This document shows positions 52,951-61,123 of a DNA stretch of 64,000 nt, piece by piece. The notes under the pieces are model-generated. The model did not search any database. It was not told the origin of the DNA and saw only the letters and a program-made list of their open reading frames with translations. Both the position numbers and the translations under genes were made by a program. The stretch comes from Iamia majanohamensis (GTDB lineage: Bacteria; Actinomycetota; Acidimicrobiia; Acidimicrobiales; Iamiaceae): positions 1,550,001 to 1,614,000 of the forward strand of contig NZ_CP116942.1 in the NCBI RefSeq assembly GCF_028532485.1, read 5' to 3'. Each line of letters starts with the position of its first letter. Position 1 is the first letter of the stretch.

Positions 52951-54171
52951 TCAGGCCGCCAGGTGGCGGCGGATGCCCTCCACGGCGTCCCACAGGTCGA
53001 CGAAGCGGGTGTGGAGCGGCGCCGCCGCGAGGCGGACGATGTCGGGGGCCCGGTGGTCGGCCACGACCCCGTCGTCGGCCAGGGCGTCGACCAGGGCGCG
53101 GGCATCGGGGTGGCGCAGGGCGAGGTGCTGGCCCCGTCGGGCGGGGTCGGCCGGCGTGGCCAGCGCCACCCCGAGGGGCAGGAGCGCGGCGGTGGCCGCG
53201 TCCCACACCATCCGCATCTGGGCCCGGCCCACCTCGGCGAGGGCATCGACCCCGGCCTCCTCGTGGAGGGCCACGCCCTCGTCCACCGCCAGCAGGCCGG
53301 CCACCGGCGGGGTGCCCACCAGCAGCTGGCGGGCGTCGGGCTGGGGGGCGTAAGTGGCGTCCATGGCGAACTGGTCGACCTGGCCGAACCAGCCGTGGAT
53401 GGGCTGGTGGAGGTGGGCGTGGCGCCGGGCCCGGTAGGCCAGGGCCGGCGCCCCGGGACCGGCGTTGAGGTACTTGTAGGTGCAGCCCACCGCCAGGTCG
53501 GCGCCGTCGGCGTCGAGGGCGAGGGGCACCGCCCCCACGGCGTGGGAGAGGTCCCACAGGACGAGGGCCCCGGCGGCGTGGGCGGCGGCGGACACCGCGG
53601 CCATGTCGGCGCGGGCGCCGGTGCGGTACCGGACGAGGGATGCCACCACCACGCCCACTGCGCCGTCGGCGCAGGTCCGGGCCACGGCGTCCGCGGCCAC
53701 GGGCCCGTCGCAACCGTCGAGGGGCACGACGCGGACCTCGAGGTCCCGGTCGGCGGCCACCCCGTCCACGACGTAGCGGTCGGTCGGGAACTCGTCGTCG
53801 GCCACGGCCACGGCTCGTGCGTCGGGGCGGCCCGAGAGCCCGGCGTGGAGGAGCTTGTGGAGCTGCACGGTCGTCGAGTCGCCCACCACGACCTGCCCCG
53901 GCCCGGCCCCGACGAGGCGCCCCACCCGGTCGCCCACCCGCGTCGGCAGGTCGAGCCACTCCTCCCAGCCCTCCACCCTGCGCCCGCCCCAGCCCTCGCG
54001 CGTGAAGGCGGCGAGGCGGTCCTCGGTGGCGGCGGGGAGGGGGCCGAGCGAGTTGCCCATCAGGTAGGCCGACCCGTCGAGGCCGACGAACCGGTCGCGG
54101 AAGCGGGCCAGGGGGTCGGCCCGGTCCAGGGCCTCGGCGTCGGCGCGGGTGGGGGCGGGCGCCGCGGGCAT
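52951..54171 (-). CDS. kynU: Kynureninase
   Basis: The 406-aa PLP fold-type I enzyme cleaves kynurenine to anthranilate and alanine. [12 protein letters not shown] at about 31-42 is the family start, [16 protein letters not shown] lies mid-protein, and the PLP Lys sits in [17 protein letters not shown] near residue 230. Length is normal. TACCCT six bases upstream sets the ATG start. No other kynurenine-pathway gene (tryptophan dioxygenase, formamidase) is visible here, so the role may be tryptophan breakdown or NAD precursor supply. Confidence 0.92.
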   Translation of the reverse strand: MPAAPAPTRADAEALDRADPLARFRDRFVGLDGSAYLMGNSLGPLPAATEDRLAAFTREGWGGRRVEGWEEWLDLPTRVGDRVGRLVGAGPGQVVVGDSTTVQLHKLLHAGLSGRPDARAVAVADDEFPTDRYVVDGVAADRDLEVRVVPLDGCDGPVAADAVARTCADGAVGVVVASLVRYRTGARADMAAVSAAAHAAGALVLWDLSHAVGAVPLALDADGADLAVGCTYKYLNAGPGAPALAYRARRHAHLHQPIHGWFGQVDQFAMDATYAPQPDARQLLVGTPPVAGLLAVDEGVALHEEAGVDALAEVGRAQMRMVWDAATAALLPLGVALATPADPARRGQHLALRHPDARALVDALADDGVVADHRAPDIVRLAAAPLHTRFVDLWDAVEGIRRHLAA

Positions 54172-54177
54172 GGGCGC

Positions 54178-54183
54178 AGGGTA
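54178..54183 (-). promoter_or_regulatory. Leaderless -10 box TACCCT for kynU
   Basis: The minus-strand TACCCT is six bases from the ATG at 54171. Confidence 0.65.
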
Positions 54184-54238
54184 GGGGCGGCCGCCGACCC
54201 GGCGCCCCGCCGCGGCCCGGCGCCCTCCGGCACCTGGG

Positions 54239-54244
54239 TACCTT
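54239..54244 (+). promoter_or_regulatory. Leaderless -10 box TACCTT for the histidine phosphatase
   Basis: TACCTT is eight bases before the ATG at 54253, divergent from the kynU box. Confidence 0.6.
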
Positions 54245-54252
54245 GGCGGGGG

Positions 54253-54813
54253 ATGCCCGCGACCGAGGTCCTCGTGCGCCACGCCATGGCCCTCGCCGAC
54301 CCCGACCGGGCGCCGTCGCGGTGGGAGCTGGGCCCGGCGGCGCGGGCCGCGGCCGCCGACCTGGCCCTGCGGGCCCGGCTGGGCGAGGTGGTCGGCGTGG
54401 CCTCCAGCACCGAGCCCAAGGCCCGGGCCACGGCGGAGGCCTTCGCCCGGCGGGTCGACCTGCCGGTCGTGGGCGACGAGCGCCTGGTCGAGGCCCGGCG
54501 TCCCTGGGTGGGGGAGGGGTACCGCTCGGCGGCCCACCGCTACCTGGCGGGGGACGAGCCGTCGGGCTGGGAGCCCCGGGCCGAGGTCGCGGCCCGCACC
54601 GCGGACGCGATCGACGACCTGCGGGCGGCCTCGGGCGACGGCGAGCTGGTGGTGGTCGGCCACGGCCTGGCCCTGTCGCTGCACCTGGAGGCCGTGCTGC
54701 GGGGCCGCTTCGACGCCTACGGGTTCTGGTGCCGCCTCGCCTTCCCCGACGCGTGGCGCCTCGACCGCACCGACCTCACCCTGTCGCGGGTGCTCGACCC
54801 CGCCGACCGCTGA
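54253..54813 (+). CDS. Histidine phosphatase superfamily protein
   Basis: This 186-aa protein has VLVRHAMA near the N-terminus (usually RHG), SSTEPKARATAEAF with the second active-site Arg-containing segment, and VVVGHGLALSLHL with the catalytic second His. It is shorter than typical phosphoglycerate mutases and could dephosphorylate a small metabolite. The RHA in place of RHG is seen in some family branches. Its stop lies 28 bases from the convergent ECHDC3-like gene. Confidence 0.85.
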   Translation: MPATEVLVRHAMALADPDRAPSRWELGPAARAAAADLALRARLGEVVGVASSTEPKARATAEAFARRVDLPVVGDERLVEARRPWVGEGYRSAAHRYLAGDEPSGWEPRAEVAARTADAIDDLRAASGDGELVVVGHGLALSLHLEAVLRGRFDAYGFWCRLAFPDAWRLDRTDLTLSRVLDPADR

Positions 54814-54844
54814 GCGCGCCGCGAGAGGCGGTTCCGTGGCTCAG
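54810..54844. terminator. Possible nested hairpin between the histidine phosphatase and ECHDC3-like genes
   Basis: CTGAGC (54810-54815) pairs with GCTCAG (54839-54844), and an inner CCGC/GCGG stem sits in the loop. It crosses both stop codons. Weaker than the other hairpins. Confidence 0.35.
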
Positions 54845-55602
54845 GACAGCTCGGGCCGGCGCTTCTCGAGGAAGGCGGCCACGCCCTCCCGGGCGTCCGC
54901 GGTCTGGGTGGCGGCGGCCATGACCTCCACGGCCAGGGCGTAGGCGTCGTCCTGGGGGCGGCCCACCTGGGCGTAGAAGGCCTGCTTGCCGAGGCCCTTG
55001 GAGTCCCGCCCGCCCCGGGTGGCCCGGGCCAGCAGGTCGGCCACCGCGGCGTCGAGCTCGTCGTCCGGGACGCAGCGGTTCACCAGGCCCCAGGCCGCCG
55101 CCGTCGGCGCGTCGACGACGTCGCCGGTGAGGGCCATCTCCAGGGCCCGCTTCTGGCCCACGGCCCGGGCGACGGCCACCGCCGGGGTGTGGCAGAACAG
55201 GCCGCCGCGCCCGCCGGGGAGGGCGAAGCCGGCCGAGGCCGCCGCCACCGCCAGGTCGCAGGTGGCCACCAGCTGGCAGCCCGCCGCCGTGGCCAGGGCG
55301 TGGACCCGGGCCACCACCGGCTGGGGGATGGACTGGACGGTGTCCATCAGCTCGGTGCAGGTGCGGAACAGGTGGCGGGCGGCGGCCAGGTCGGCGCCGT
55401 CCATGTCGGCGAAGTCGTGGCCCGAGGAGAACACCGGCCCCTCGGCGGCCAGCACCACGCCCCGGGCGTCGGAGCGCCCGACGTCCTCGAAGGCGGCGGT
55501 GAGCGCCTCCAGCACGTCGAGGGCGAGCACGTTGCGCCGCTCGGGCCGGGTGAGGGTGAGGGTGGTGGTGTCCCCGTCACGGGTGACCGACAGCGCGTCC
55601 AT
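54841..55602 (-). CDS. Enoyl-CoA hydratase/isomerase superfamily protein, ECHDC3-like
   Basis: The 253-aa crotonase-fold protein matches ECHDC3 in its distinctive segments: SSGHDFADMDG, TAAGCQLVATCDLAVA and FALPGGRGGLFCHTPAVAVAR, plus a C-terminal KQAFYAQVGR and EGVAAFLEKRRP. Both catalytic glutamates of hydratases are missing: Gln110 stands for the first (AGCQL) and Gly130 for the second (LPGG). Hydration is therefore unlikely; a CoA-ester binding or other lyase/isomerase role is possible. No TANNNT box is seen near the ATG. Confidence 0.85.
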   Translation of the reverse strand: MDALSVTRDGDTTTLTLTRPERRNVLALDVLEALTAAFEDVGRSDARGVVLAAEGPVFSSGHDFADMDGADLAAARHLFRTCTELMDTVQSIPQPVVARVHALATAAGCQLVATCDLAVAAASAGFALPGGRGGLFCHTPAVAVARAVGQKRALEMALTGDVVDAPTAAAWGLVNRCVPDDELDAAVADLLARATRGGRDSKGLGKQAFYAQVGRPQDDAYALAVEVMAAATQTADAREGVAAFLEKRRPELS

Positions 55603-55670
55603 GGGCCCACCGTCGCGCCTCGCCCCCGGCCCCACAAGGGCCCGTGCGGGCCGGGGCCCGGGACCAGCCG

Positions 55671-55676
55671 TAGGGT
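55671..55676 (+). promoter_or_regulatory. Leaderless -10 box TAGGGT before a 14-codon ORF
   Basis: TAGGGT is six bases upstream of the GTG at 55683, which opens the short ORF preceding the gene at 55724. Confidence 0.5.
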
Positions 55677-55682
55677 GGCGCG

Positions 55683-55727
55683 GTGGCGATGCAGCCGGTG
55701 CGCCGGACGGGGGCCTCCCGGTGGTGA
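55683..55727 (+). CDS. Putative 14-aa leaderless upstream ORF
   Basis: A GTG six bases after a TAGGGT box begins MAMQPVRRTGASRW and stops in a TGA that overlaps the GTG of the next gene (GTGA). The start geometry matches the other leaderless genes here, whereas the next gene has no box of its own. It would work by bringing ribosomes to the downstream start; the peptide itself may be dispensable. Confidence 0.45.
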   Translation: MAMQPVRRTGASRW

Positions 55728-56194
55728 GCAGGGCCCTCGCCGTGCCCGCCCTGGTGTGCCTGGTCGCCGGCGTGGTGCTCGGGGTGTGGGGCTGGGCCGG
55801 CCGCGACGACGCCCGCGACCGCATCCGCCCGGAGCAGGAGGTCGACGACGAGGGCCTGTTCGCCCCGCCGGCCGACGAGGGGGAGCGGCGTGACCGGGCC
55901 TGCGTGGTCCTCCGGGCCGCCGCCGAGGTCGAGATCCCGCCCCTGGGCGCCGACGCCGGCACCGTGAGCCTGCCCGACTCGCCCGCCGCCACCACCGCCG
56001 CCCTGCTGGCCGTGCTCGACCCCGACCGGGTCGAGGACGTGGCCGCGCTCGACCGGCCCGACGTGCGTGCCGCCATGGCCGCCCAGCGGCGCCAGGTCGA
56101 GCGGGTGCAGGCGGCCGGCACCGACCCGGCTGCCGACACCGGTGTGCGGGACGCCGGGCGCGACCTGGAGCGCGTGCTGGACGGCCCCTGCTGA
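55724..56194 (+). CDS. Small membrane-anchored or exported protein
   Basis: This 156-aa protein opens with a hydrophobic helix (ALAVPALVCLVAGVVLGVWGW, residues 4-24), which can be a membrane anchor or an uncleaved signal. The rest is soluble, acidic and mostly helical, with an ERRDRACVVLRAAAEVEIPP segment and two cysteines that could bond. The family is not recognised. An in-frame GTG at 55721 is an alternative start. It is probably cotranscribed with the 14-codon ORF. Confidence 0.6.
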   Translation: MSRALAVPALVCLVAGVVLGVWGWAGRDDARDRIRPEQEVDDEGLFAPPADEGERRDRACVVLRAAAEVEIPPLGADAGTVSLPDSPAATTAALLAVLDPDRVEDVAALDRPDVRAAMAAQRRQVERVQAAGTDPAADTGVRDAGRDLERVLDGPC

Positions 56195-56235
56195 CGCCCG
56201 GCGCGCCCCGTGCCGGGGCCGCGTCCGGGCCTCGG

Positions 56236-56241
56236 TAGCCT
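56236..56241 (+). promoter_or_regulatory. Leaderless -10 box TAGCCT for the LpdA-like gene
   Basis: TAGCCT is seven bases from the GTG at 56249. Confidence 0.65.
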
Positions 56242-56248
56242 CGGCCGG

Positions 56249-57616
56249 GTGGCACACCGTTTCGTGGTCATCGGCGGGGGACCCGCGGGCAACACCGCGG
56301 CCACCACCGCGGCACGCCTCGGGGCCGAGGTCACGCTCGTCGAGCGGGACGTGGTCGGCGGTGCGGCCCACCTGCGCGACTGCATCCCCAGCAAGGCCAT
56401 GATCGCCACGGGGGGCGCCATGGACGACCTCCGTCGGGTGGCGGGCATGGGCCTGGGCGAGGTCGAGCCCTCCGTCGACCTGGCCGCCCTCCGGGCCCGC
56501 ATCGCCGGCATCGAGGACCAGCTGGAGCGCTCCGTGTCCGGCCTGCTGGCCAGCCAGGGCGTGCGCATCGTGTCCGGCACCGGCCGGCTGGTTGGCCCCC
56601 ACCGGGTGGAGGTCACCCCCCACGGCGACGGGCGGGTCGAGGTCATCGAGGCCGACACCGTGGTGCTCTCGACCGGCAGCCGCCCCCGCATCCCGGACTT
56701 CGCCCCCATCGACGGCGAGCGGGTGCTCACCACCCGCGACGCCTACCCGCCGCCCACCCTGCCCGAGCACCTCGTGGTCATCGGCTCCGGGGTCACCGGC
56801 GTCGAGTTCGTGCACATGTTCTCCGCCTTCGGCGGCGAGGTCACCCTCATCGTCAGCCGCCAGCAGGTCCTGCCGGCCAAGGACCCGGAGGTGGCGGCGG
56901 TGCTGGAGGAGGACTTCCTGCGGCGGGGCGTGCACCTGCTGAAGGGGGCCCGGGCCGAGGGCATCGACGTCACCGACGACGGCATCGCCGTGCGCTGCGA
57001 CGACGGGCGGGTGGCCCGGGGCAGCCACGCCCTGCTCTGCATCGGGTCCATCCCCAACTCCGAGGAGCTGGGCCTCGACGCCGCCGGGGTCGAGACCTCG
57101 TCCGGCGGCTACATCGTCGTCGACCACAACTGCCTGTCGTCGGCGCCGCACATCTACGCCGCCGGCGACCTCTCCGGGAAGCTGCCCCTGTCGTCGGTCG
57201 CCTCCATGCAGGGCCGCAAGATCGCCGAGCACGCCCTCGGCCTCCACCGGGGCCCGCACCGCCACCTCGACTACGAGAAGGCCGCCTCGGCCATCTTCAC
57301 CGACCCCGAGATCGCGGATGTGGGCCTGGCCGAGGCCGACGCCTTCGCCAGTGGCCGCAAGGTGCGGGTCACCAAGGTGCCGTTCTCGGCGTCGGCCAAG
57401 GCGCTGATCAACGACGACTCCCGCGGCTTCGTGAAGATCATCTCCGACCCCGCCACGGGAGTGGTGCTGGGTGGCTCCATCGTGGGCCAGCACGCGGCCG
57501 AGCTCATCTCCGTGCTGGCCCTCGCCGTCACCGCCGGGCTCAAGGTCAACGACATCGTCGAGAGCCTGCTGGTGCACCCGGCCCTGGCCGAGTCGCTCGC
57601 CGACGCGGCCGAGTAG
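56249..57616 (+). CDS. lpdA: FAD-dependent NAD(P)H:quinone reductase, LpdA type
   Basis: The 455-aa protein has an FAD motif VVIGGGPAGNTAA at 6-18, an NAD(P) Rossmann motif VVIGSGVTGVEF about residue 180 and IYAAGDLSGKLP near 305. The usual redox disulfide GGTCLNVGC is GGAAHLRDC: the first Cys is Ala40 and only Cys45 remains, as in the M. tuberculosis quinone reductase Rv3303c. It therefore cannot reduce lipoamide by disulfide exchange and more likely reduces quinones. This is a different gene from the E3 end at 1-157. Confidence 0.85.
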   Translation: MAHRFVVIGGGPAGNTAATTAARLGAEVTLVERDVVGGAAHLRDCIPSKAMIATGGAMDDLRRVAGMGLGEVEPSVDLAALRARIAGIEDQLERSVSGLLASQGVRIVSGTGRLVGPHRVEVTPHGDGRVEVIEADTVVLSTGSRPRIPDFAPIDGERVLTTRDAYPPPTLPEHLVVIGSGVTGVEFVHMFSAFGGEVTLIVSRQQVLPAKDPEVAAVLEEDFLRRGVHLLKGARAEGIDVTDDGIAVRCDDGRVARGSHALLCIGSIPNSEELGLDAAGVETSSGGYIVVDHNCLSSAPHIYAAGDLSGKLPLSSVASMQGRKIAEHALGLHRGPHRHLDYEKAASAIFTDPEIADVGLAEADAFASGRKVRVTKVPFSASAKALINDDSRGFVKIISDPATGVVLGGSIVGQHAAELISVLALAVTAGLKVNDIVESLLVHPALAESLADAAE

Positions 57617-57624
57617 CGGACCCG

Positions 57625-58161
57625 GTGGAGGGCCAGCCCACGCGCCCGGGCCAGGGGGCCACCATGCCCCAGGGGCCGGACTCCTTCCCCGCCCAGGGCG
57701 TCAACAGCCTGGCGTCGGTGGGCCAGCGGACCCTGGCCCGGGTGGTCGACCTGGTCGTCATCGGCATCCCCGTGACCATCGGCTACACCATCGCCGCGGT
57801 CATCGCCTCCGGCGGGTCGCCCGACCCGGAGACCACCCTCGCCAGCCCGCAGGCCTCGGCCTGGACGTGGGGGGCGGCCATCGCCCTGGCCATGGTCTAC
57901 GAGACGGTCTGCGTCACCCTCTGGGGCCAGACCCTCGGCAAGCTCGTCGTGGGGCTCCGGGTCGTGCGCCTCGTCAACGGCCGCTGCCCCCTCTGGTGGG
58001 AGGCCGCCCTGCGCATCGCCCTGCCCGGGGCGGTGGCCGTGATCCCCAACCCGCTGGCCAAGGCGGCGGCCCTCACCCTCTACGTGGTGGCCGGTTTCGA
58101 CCCCATGCGCCGCAACGTCCCCGACCGGGCCGCCGGCACCGTCGTCGTCCGCGCTCGCTGA
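57625..58161 (+). CDS. RDD family membrane protein (short)
   Basis: This 178-aa protein is an RDD domain with three to four helices: SVGQRTLARVVDLVVIGIPVTI is the first helix with its Arg and Asp, then WGQTLGKLVVGLRVVRLVNG and ALRIALPGAVAV. The N-terminal 35 residues are Pro/Gly-rich. It starts with GTG eight bases after the LpdA-like stop; an ATG 13 codons in is also possible. It may be cotranscribed with the reductase. The second RDD protein at 42.6 kb is longer. Confidence 0.82.
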   Translation: MEGQPTRPGQGATMPQGPDSFPAQGVNSLASVGQRTLARVVDLVVIGIPVTIGYTIAAVIASGGSPDPETTLASPQASAWTWGAAIALAMVYETVCVTLWGQTLGKLVVGLRVVRLVNGRCPLWWEAALRIALPGAVAVIPNPLAKAAALTLYVVAGFDPMRRNVPDRAAGTVVVRAR

Positions 58162-58180
58162 GGACCCCACCCCGGGGTCC
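58162..58180. terminator. Hairpin between the RDD and acyl-CoA carboxylase genes
   Basis: GGACCCC (58162-58168) and GGGGTCC (58174-58180) form a perfect 7-bp stem with a 5-base loop, starting one base after the RDD stop and facing the convergent carboxylase end. No U-tract. Confidence 0.5.
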
Positions 58181-58185
58181 CGGCG

Positions 58186-59967
58186 CTACTCGATGACGAG
58201 GACGACGTCGTTGGCGTTGACGGCCTGGCCGGCCTCGACCTTGATCTCGGCCACGGTGCCGTCCTTGTCGGCGACGATGGTGTTCTCCATCTTCATGGCC
58301 TCGAGCAGGCACACCGTCTGGCCGGTGGTGACCTCGTCGCCCACCGCGACGGTGACCTTGACGATGGTGCCCTGCATGGGCACGACGACCGAGCCCGACC
58401 CGGCCGCGGCGGCGGAGCCGCCGGCCGTGCCCTTGCGGCGGGGCCGGAGGGCCCCTCCGCCGCCGGCGTCACCCGCGACGGGGGCCGCCGCCGAGGCCGG
58501 GACCCACATGGCCACCGAGAACCGCTTGCCGTTGACCTCGACGTCGACGTCGCGCCGCACCTTCTCCTCGGGCTCGTCGCCCTCGCCCGGGGCGGCGGCG
58601 GGGTCGACGACGTCGGTGACGCCCGAGAGGTCGAGGACCTCCTCGACCCACTTGGTGGAGTGCCGGGCGGCCTTGAAGTCGTCGTGGCCGAGGATGGCGA
58701 GGTCGGCCGGCAGGGTGGTCTTGATGCCGTCGACGGTCATCTCCCGGATGGCCCGCTGCATGCGGGCGATGGCCAGGTCGCGGGTGCCGGCCCACACGAC
58801 GAGCTTGCCGACCAGGTTGTCGTAGAACTGGCTGACCTCGTCGCCGGCCATGTAGCCGCCGTCCCAGCGGATGCCGGGGCCCTGGGGCACCGACAGGTCG
58901 GTGATGCGCCCGGGGGAGGGGATGAACTTGCCGCCGGCCGGGTCCTCGGCGTTGACCCGGACCTCGATGGCCCAGCCCCGCAGGTCGATGTCGTCCTGCG
59001 AGAACGAGAGGGGCTCGCCCGAGGCGACGAGGATCTGCTCGCGCACCAGGTCGATGCCCGACACCAGCTCGGTCACGGGGTGCTCGACCTGGAGGCGGGT
59101 GTTCATCTCGAGGAACCAGAACTCGCCGTCCTGGTAGAGGAACTCGACGGTGCCGGCGTTGACGTAGCCGCAGGCCAGGGCCACGTCGACGGCGGCCTGG
59201 CCCATGGCCCGGCGGGTCTCCTCGGGGAAGTCGGGGGCGGGGGCCTCCTCGACCAGCTTCTGGTGGCGGCGCTGGGCCGAGCAGTCGCGCTCGCCCACGT
59301 AGACGCCGTTGCCGTGGCTGTCGCAGACGATCTGCATCTCCACGTGGCGGGGCTTGGTGAGGTAGCGCTCGACGTAGCACTCGTCGCGCCCGAAGCCCTT
59401 GAGCGCCTCGGATTGGGCCGACTCGAGGGCGCTGTGGGCCTCGGCCGCGCTGGGGACGACGCGCATGCCGCGACCGCCGCCGCCGTAGGCCGCCTTGATG
59501 GCGACGGGCCAGCCGTGCTCCTCGCCGAAGGCGACGACCTCGTCGCCGCTCTGGAGGAACTCGGTGGTGCCGGGGACGCCGGCCACGCCCGCCTCCTGGG
59601 CCGCGATGCGGCTGGAGACCTTGTCGCCCATGACCTCGATGGCCTCGGGCGGCGGGCCGATGAAGGTCACGCCCTTCTCGGTGATGGCCCGGGCGAAGTC
59701 GGTGTTCTCGGAGAAGAAGCCGTAGCCGGGGTGGACGCCGTCGGCCCCGCACTGCTCGATGACCTCGAGGATCTTCTCGGTGTTGAGGTAGCTCTCCGCC
59801 GCGGTCTGGCCGCCGAGGGAGTAGGCCTCGTCGGCGAGGCGGACGTGCAGGGCGTCCCGGTCGAGGTCGGAGTACACCGCGACGGAGGTGATGCCCATCT
59901 CCTGGCAGGCACGGATGACGCGGACGGCGATCTCGCCCCGGTTGGCGATGAGGATCTTGGAGAGCAC
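58186..59967 (-). CDS. Acetyl/propionyl-CoA carboxylase alpha chain (biotin carboxylase plus BCCP)
   Basis: The 593-aa protein has a biotin carboxylase half (residues 1-450) with the ATP-grasp loop YGGGGRGMRVV near 163, HPGYGFFSEN at about 80, and the conserved EMNTRLQVEHPVTE stretch at about 290. After a Gly/Ala-rich linker, the C-terminal biotinyl domain holds AMKMEN with the biotin Lys559. It would carboxylate biotin for a separate beta subunit (acetyl- or propionyl-CoA carboxylase). BirA is encoded divergently 150 bases away. The GTG follows TAGGAA by six bases, an imperfect box. Confidence 0.93.
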   Translation of the reverse strand: MLSKILIANRGEIAVRVIRACQEMGITSVAVYSDLDRDALHVRLADEAYSLGGQTAAESYLNTEKILEVIEQCGADGVHPGYGFFSENTDFARAITEKGVTFIGPPPEAIEVMGDKVSSRIAAQEAGVAGVPGTTEFLQSGDEVVAFGEEHGWPVAIKAAYGGGGRGMRVVPSAAEAHSALESAQSEALKGFGRDECYVERYLTKPRHVEMQIVCDSHGNGVYVGERDCSAQRRHQKLVEEAPAPDFPEETRRAMGQAAVDVALACGYVNAGTVEFLYQDGEFWFLEMNTRLQVEHPVTELVSGIDLVREQILVASGEPLSFSQDDIDLRGWAIEVRVNAEDPAGGKFIPSPGRITDLSVPQGPGIRWDGGYMAGDEVSQFYDNLVGKLVVWAGTRDLAIARMQRAIREMTVDGIKTTLPADLAILGHDDFKAARHSTKWVEEVLDLSGVTDVVDPAAAPGEGDEPEEKVRRDVDVEVNGKRFSVAMWVPASAAAPVAGDAGGGGALRPRRKGTAGGSAAAAGSGSVVVPMQGTIVKVTVAVGDEVTTGQTVCLLEAMKMENTIVADKDGTVAEIKVEAGQAVNANDVVLVIE

Positions 59968-60101
59968 GAGGTCTTCCTAGGCGACGGGCGGTGGGTCGAT
60001 CCAGCACGGTAGGCCCTGGCCCGGGGTGGCCCCGTCCCCGCCGGCCCCGCGGCGGCGTCGCGCCGGCCCCGCCGGGCTGGCACCGGGGCGCCGCTCTCGC
60101 C

Positions 60102-60107
60102 TAGAGA
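60102..60107 (+). promoter_or_regulatory. Weak -10-like box TAGAGA for birA
   Basis: TAGAGA is seven bases before the GTG at 60115. It has the spacing of the other leaderless boxes but lacks the final T. Confidence 0.35.
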
Positions 60108-60114
60108 CACCGCC

Positions 60115-60975
60115 GTGACCGGTGCCCCGAGCCCCTTCGACGTCGACGCGGTGCGGGCGTCGGTGGCCGGCACCCGGTTCGCCGACGTGCGGTGGGTGGC
60201 CGAGACGGGGTCGACCAACGCCGACCTGTGGTCCGTGGCCACCGGGGGCGGCGGCGAGGGCACGGTGCTCGGCGCCGACCACCAGACCGCGGGCCGGGGT
60301 CGTCGAGGCCGGACCTGGACCGCACCGGCCGGGGCCGCGGTCCTCGTGTCGGTGCTGCTGCGGCCCCCCGCCCCCGCGGTCGACCTGGCCACCCCGGCGG
60401 TGTCGCTGGCCGCGGCCGAGGCGGTGGAGGCCGTCTGCGGGCGGGCCCCGGGCATCAAGTGGCCCAACGACCTGGTGGTCGTGGGCGACGGCGCCGGCCC
60501 CGACCGCAAGCTGGCCGGGGTGCTGGCCGAGGCGTCGTGGCCCCCGGGGGTCGACATCGCCTCCGGCTACCGCGAGCCGTCGCCCTCGGTGCGGGTCCCG
60601 GTGGTGGTGGGCCTGGGCCTCAACGTGGCGGCGGAGGGTCGCGACCCCGAGCTCGAGGGCGTGGCTGTGGCCTGCGACGAGCTGGCCGGGCCGGGGGTCG
60701 CGGTGGGCCGCGAGGACCTCGTCGTCGCCTGGCTGGGGGCGCTCGACCGCTGGTACGGGCGCATCCTCGACCCCGGGGGCCGGGAGGAGATGTGGGAGGC
60801 GTGGCGGGCCCGCTCGGCCACCCTCGGGCGTCGGGTGCGGGTCGACCTCGGGGTCGACGACCTGGAGGGCGAGGCCGTCGACGTCACCCCGACCGGCCAG
60901 CTCGTGGTCCGGACGCTCGAGGGCGACGAGCGGGTCCTCGCCGTGGGCGACGTGACCCACCTGCGCGCCGTCTGA
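60115..60975 (+). CDS. birA: Biotin-[acetyl-CoA carboxylase] ligase
   Basis: This 286-aa protein has a central ligase domain with GSTNADLWSVA, the TAGRGRRGRTW biotinyl-AMP loop (68-78 region), IKWPNDLVVV and a C-terminal SH3-like domain ending LAVGDVTHLR. There is no N-terminal winged-helix repressor domain, so it is a ligase only. It attaches biotin to the BCCP Lys of the divergently encoded carboxylase alpha chain. Confidence 0.93.
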   Translation: MTGAPSPFDVDAVRASVAGTRFADVRWVAETGSTNADLWSVATGGGGEGTVLGADHQTAGRGRRGRTWTAPAGAAVLVSVLLRPPAPAVDLATPAVSLAAAEAVEAVCGRAPGIKWPNDLVVVGDGAGPDRKLAGVLAEASWPPGVDIASGYREPSPSVRVPVVVGLGLNVAAEGRDPELEGVAVACDELAGPGVAVGREDLVVAWLGALDRWYGRILDPGGREEMWEAWRARSATLGRRVRVDLGVDDLEGEAVDVTPTGQLVVRTLEGDERVLAVGDVTHLRAV

Positions 60976-61123
60976 GCCCCGCGCCGACACCGGACCGGGC
61001 GCCCAGGTGGACGGCAGGTGGCCGGGCGGGGACCGCCCGGTGGACCGCGACCGAGGTGTGACCGAGGCCCGTTGCCGTCGCCCCCCGGGGCGATGAGACT
61101 CCCCCGATGGGCGGCCCGAGCAC

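Noticed and set aside
52845-53246. In-phase N-terminal extension of methylmalonyl-CoA mutase through the minisatellite
   Set aside because: The extension is a Pro/Arg/Val repeat from the 18-bp units, the family starts near [12 protein letters not shown], and TACGCT lies seven bases before the GTG at 52844.
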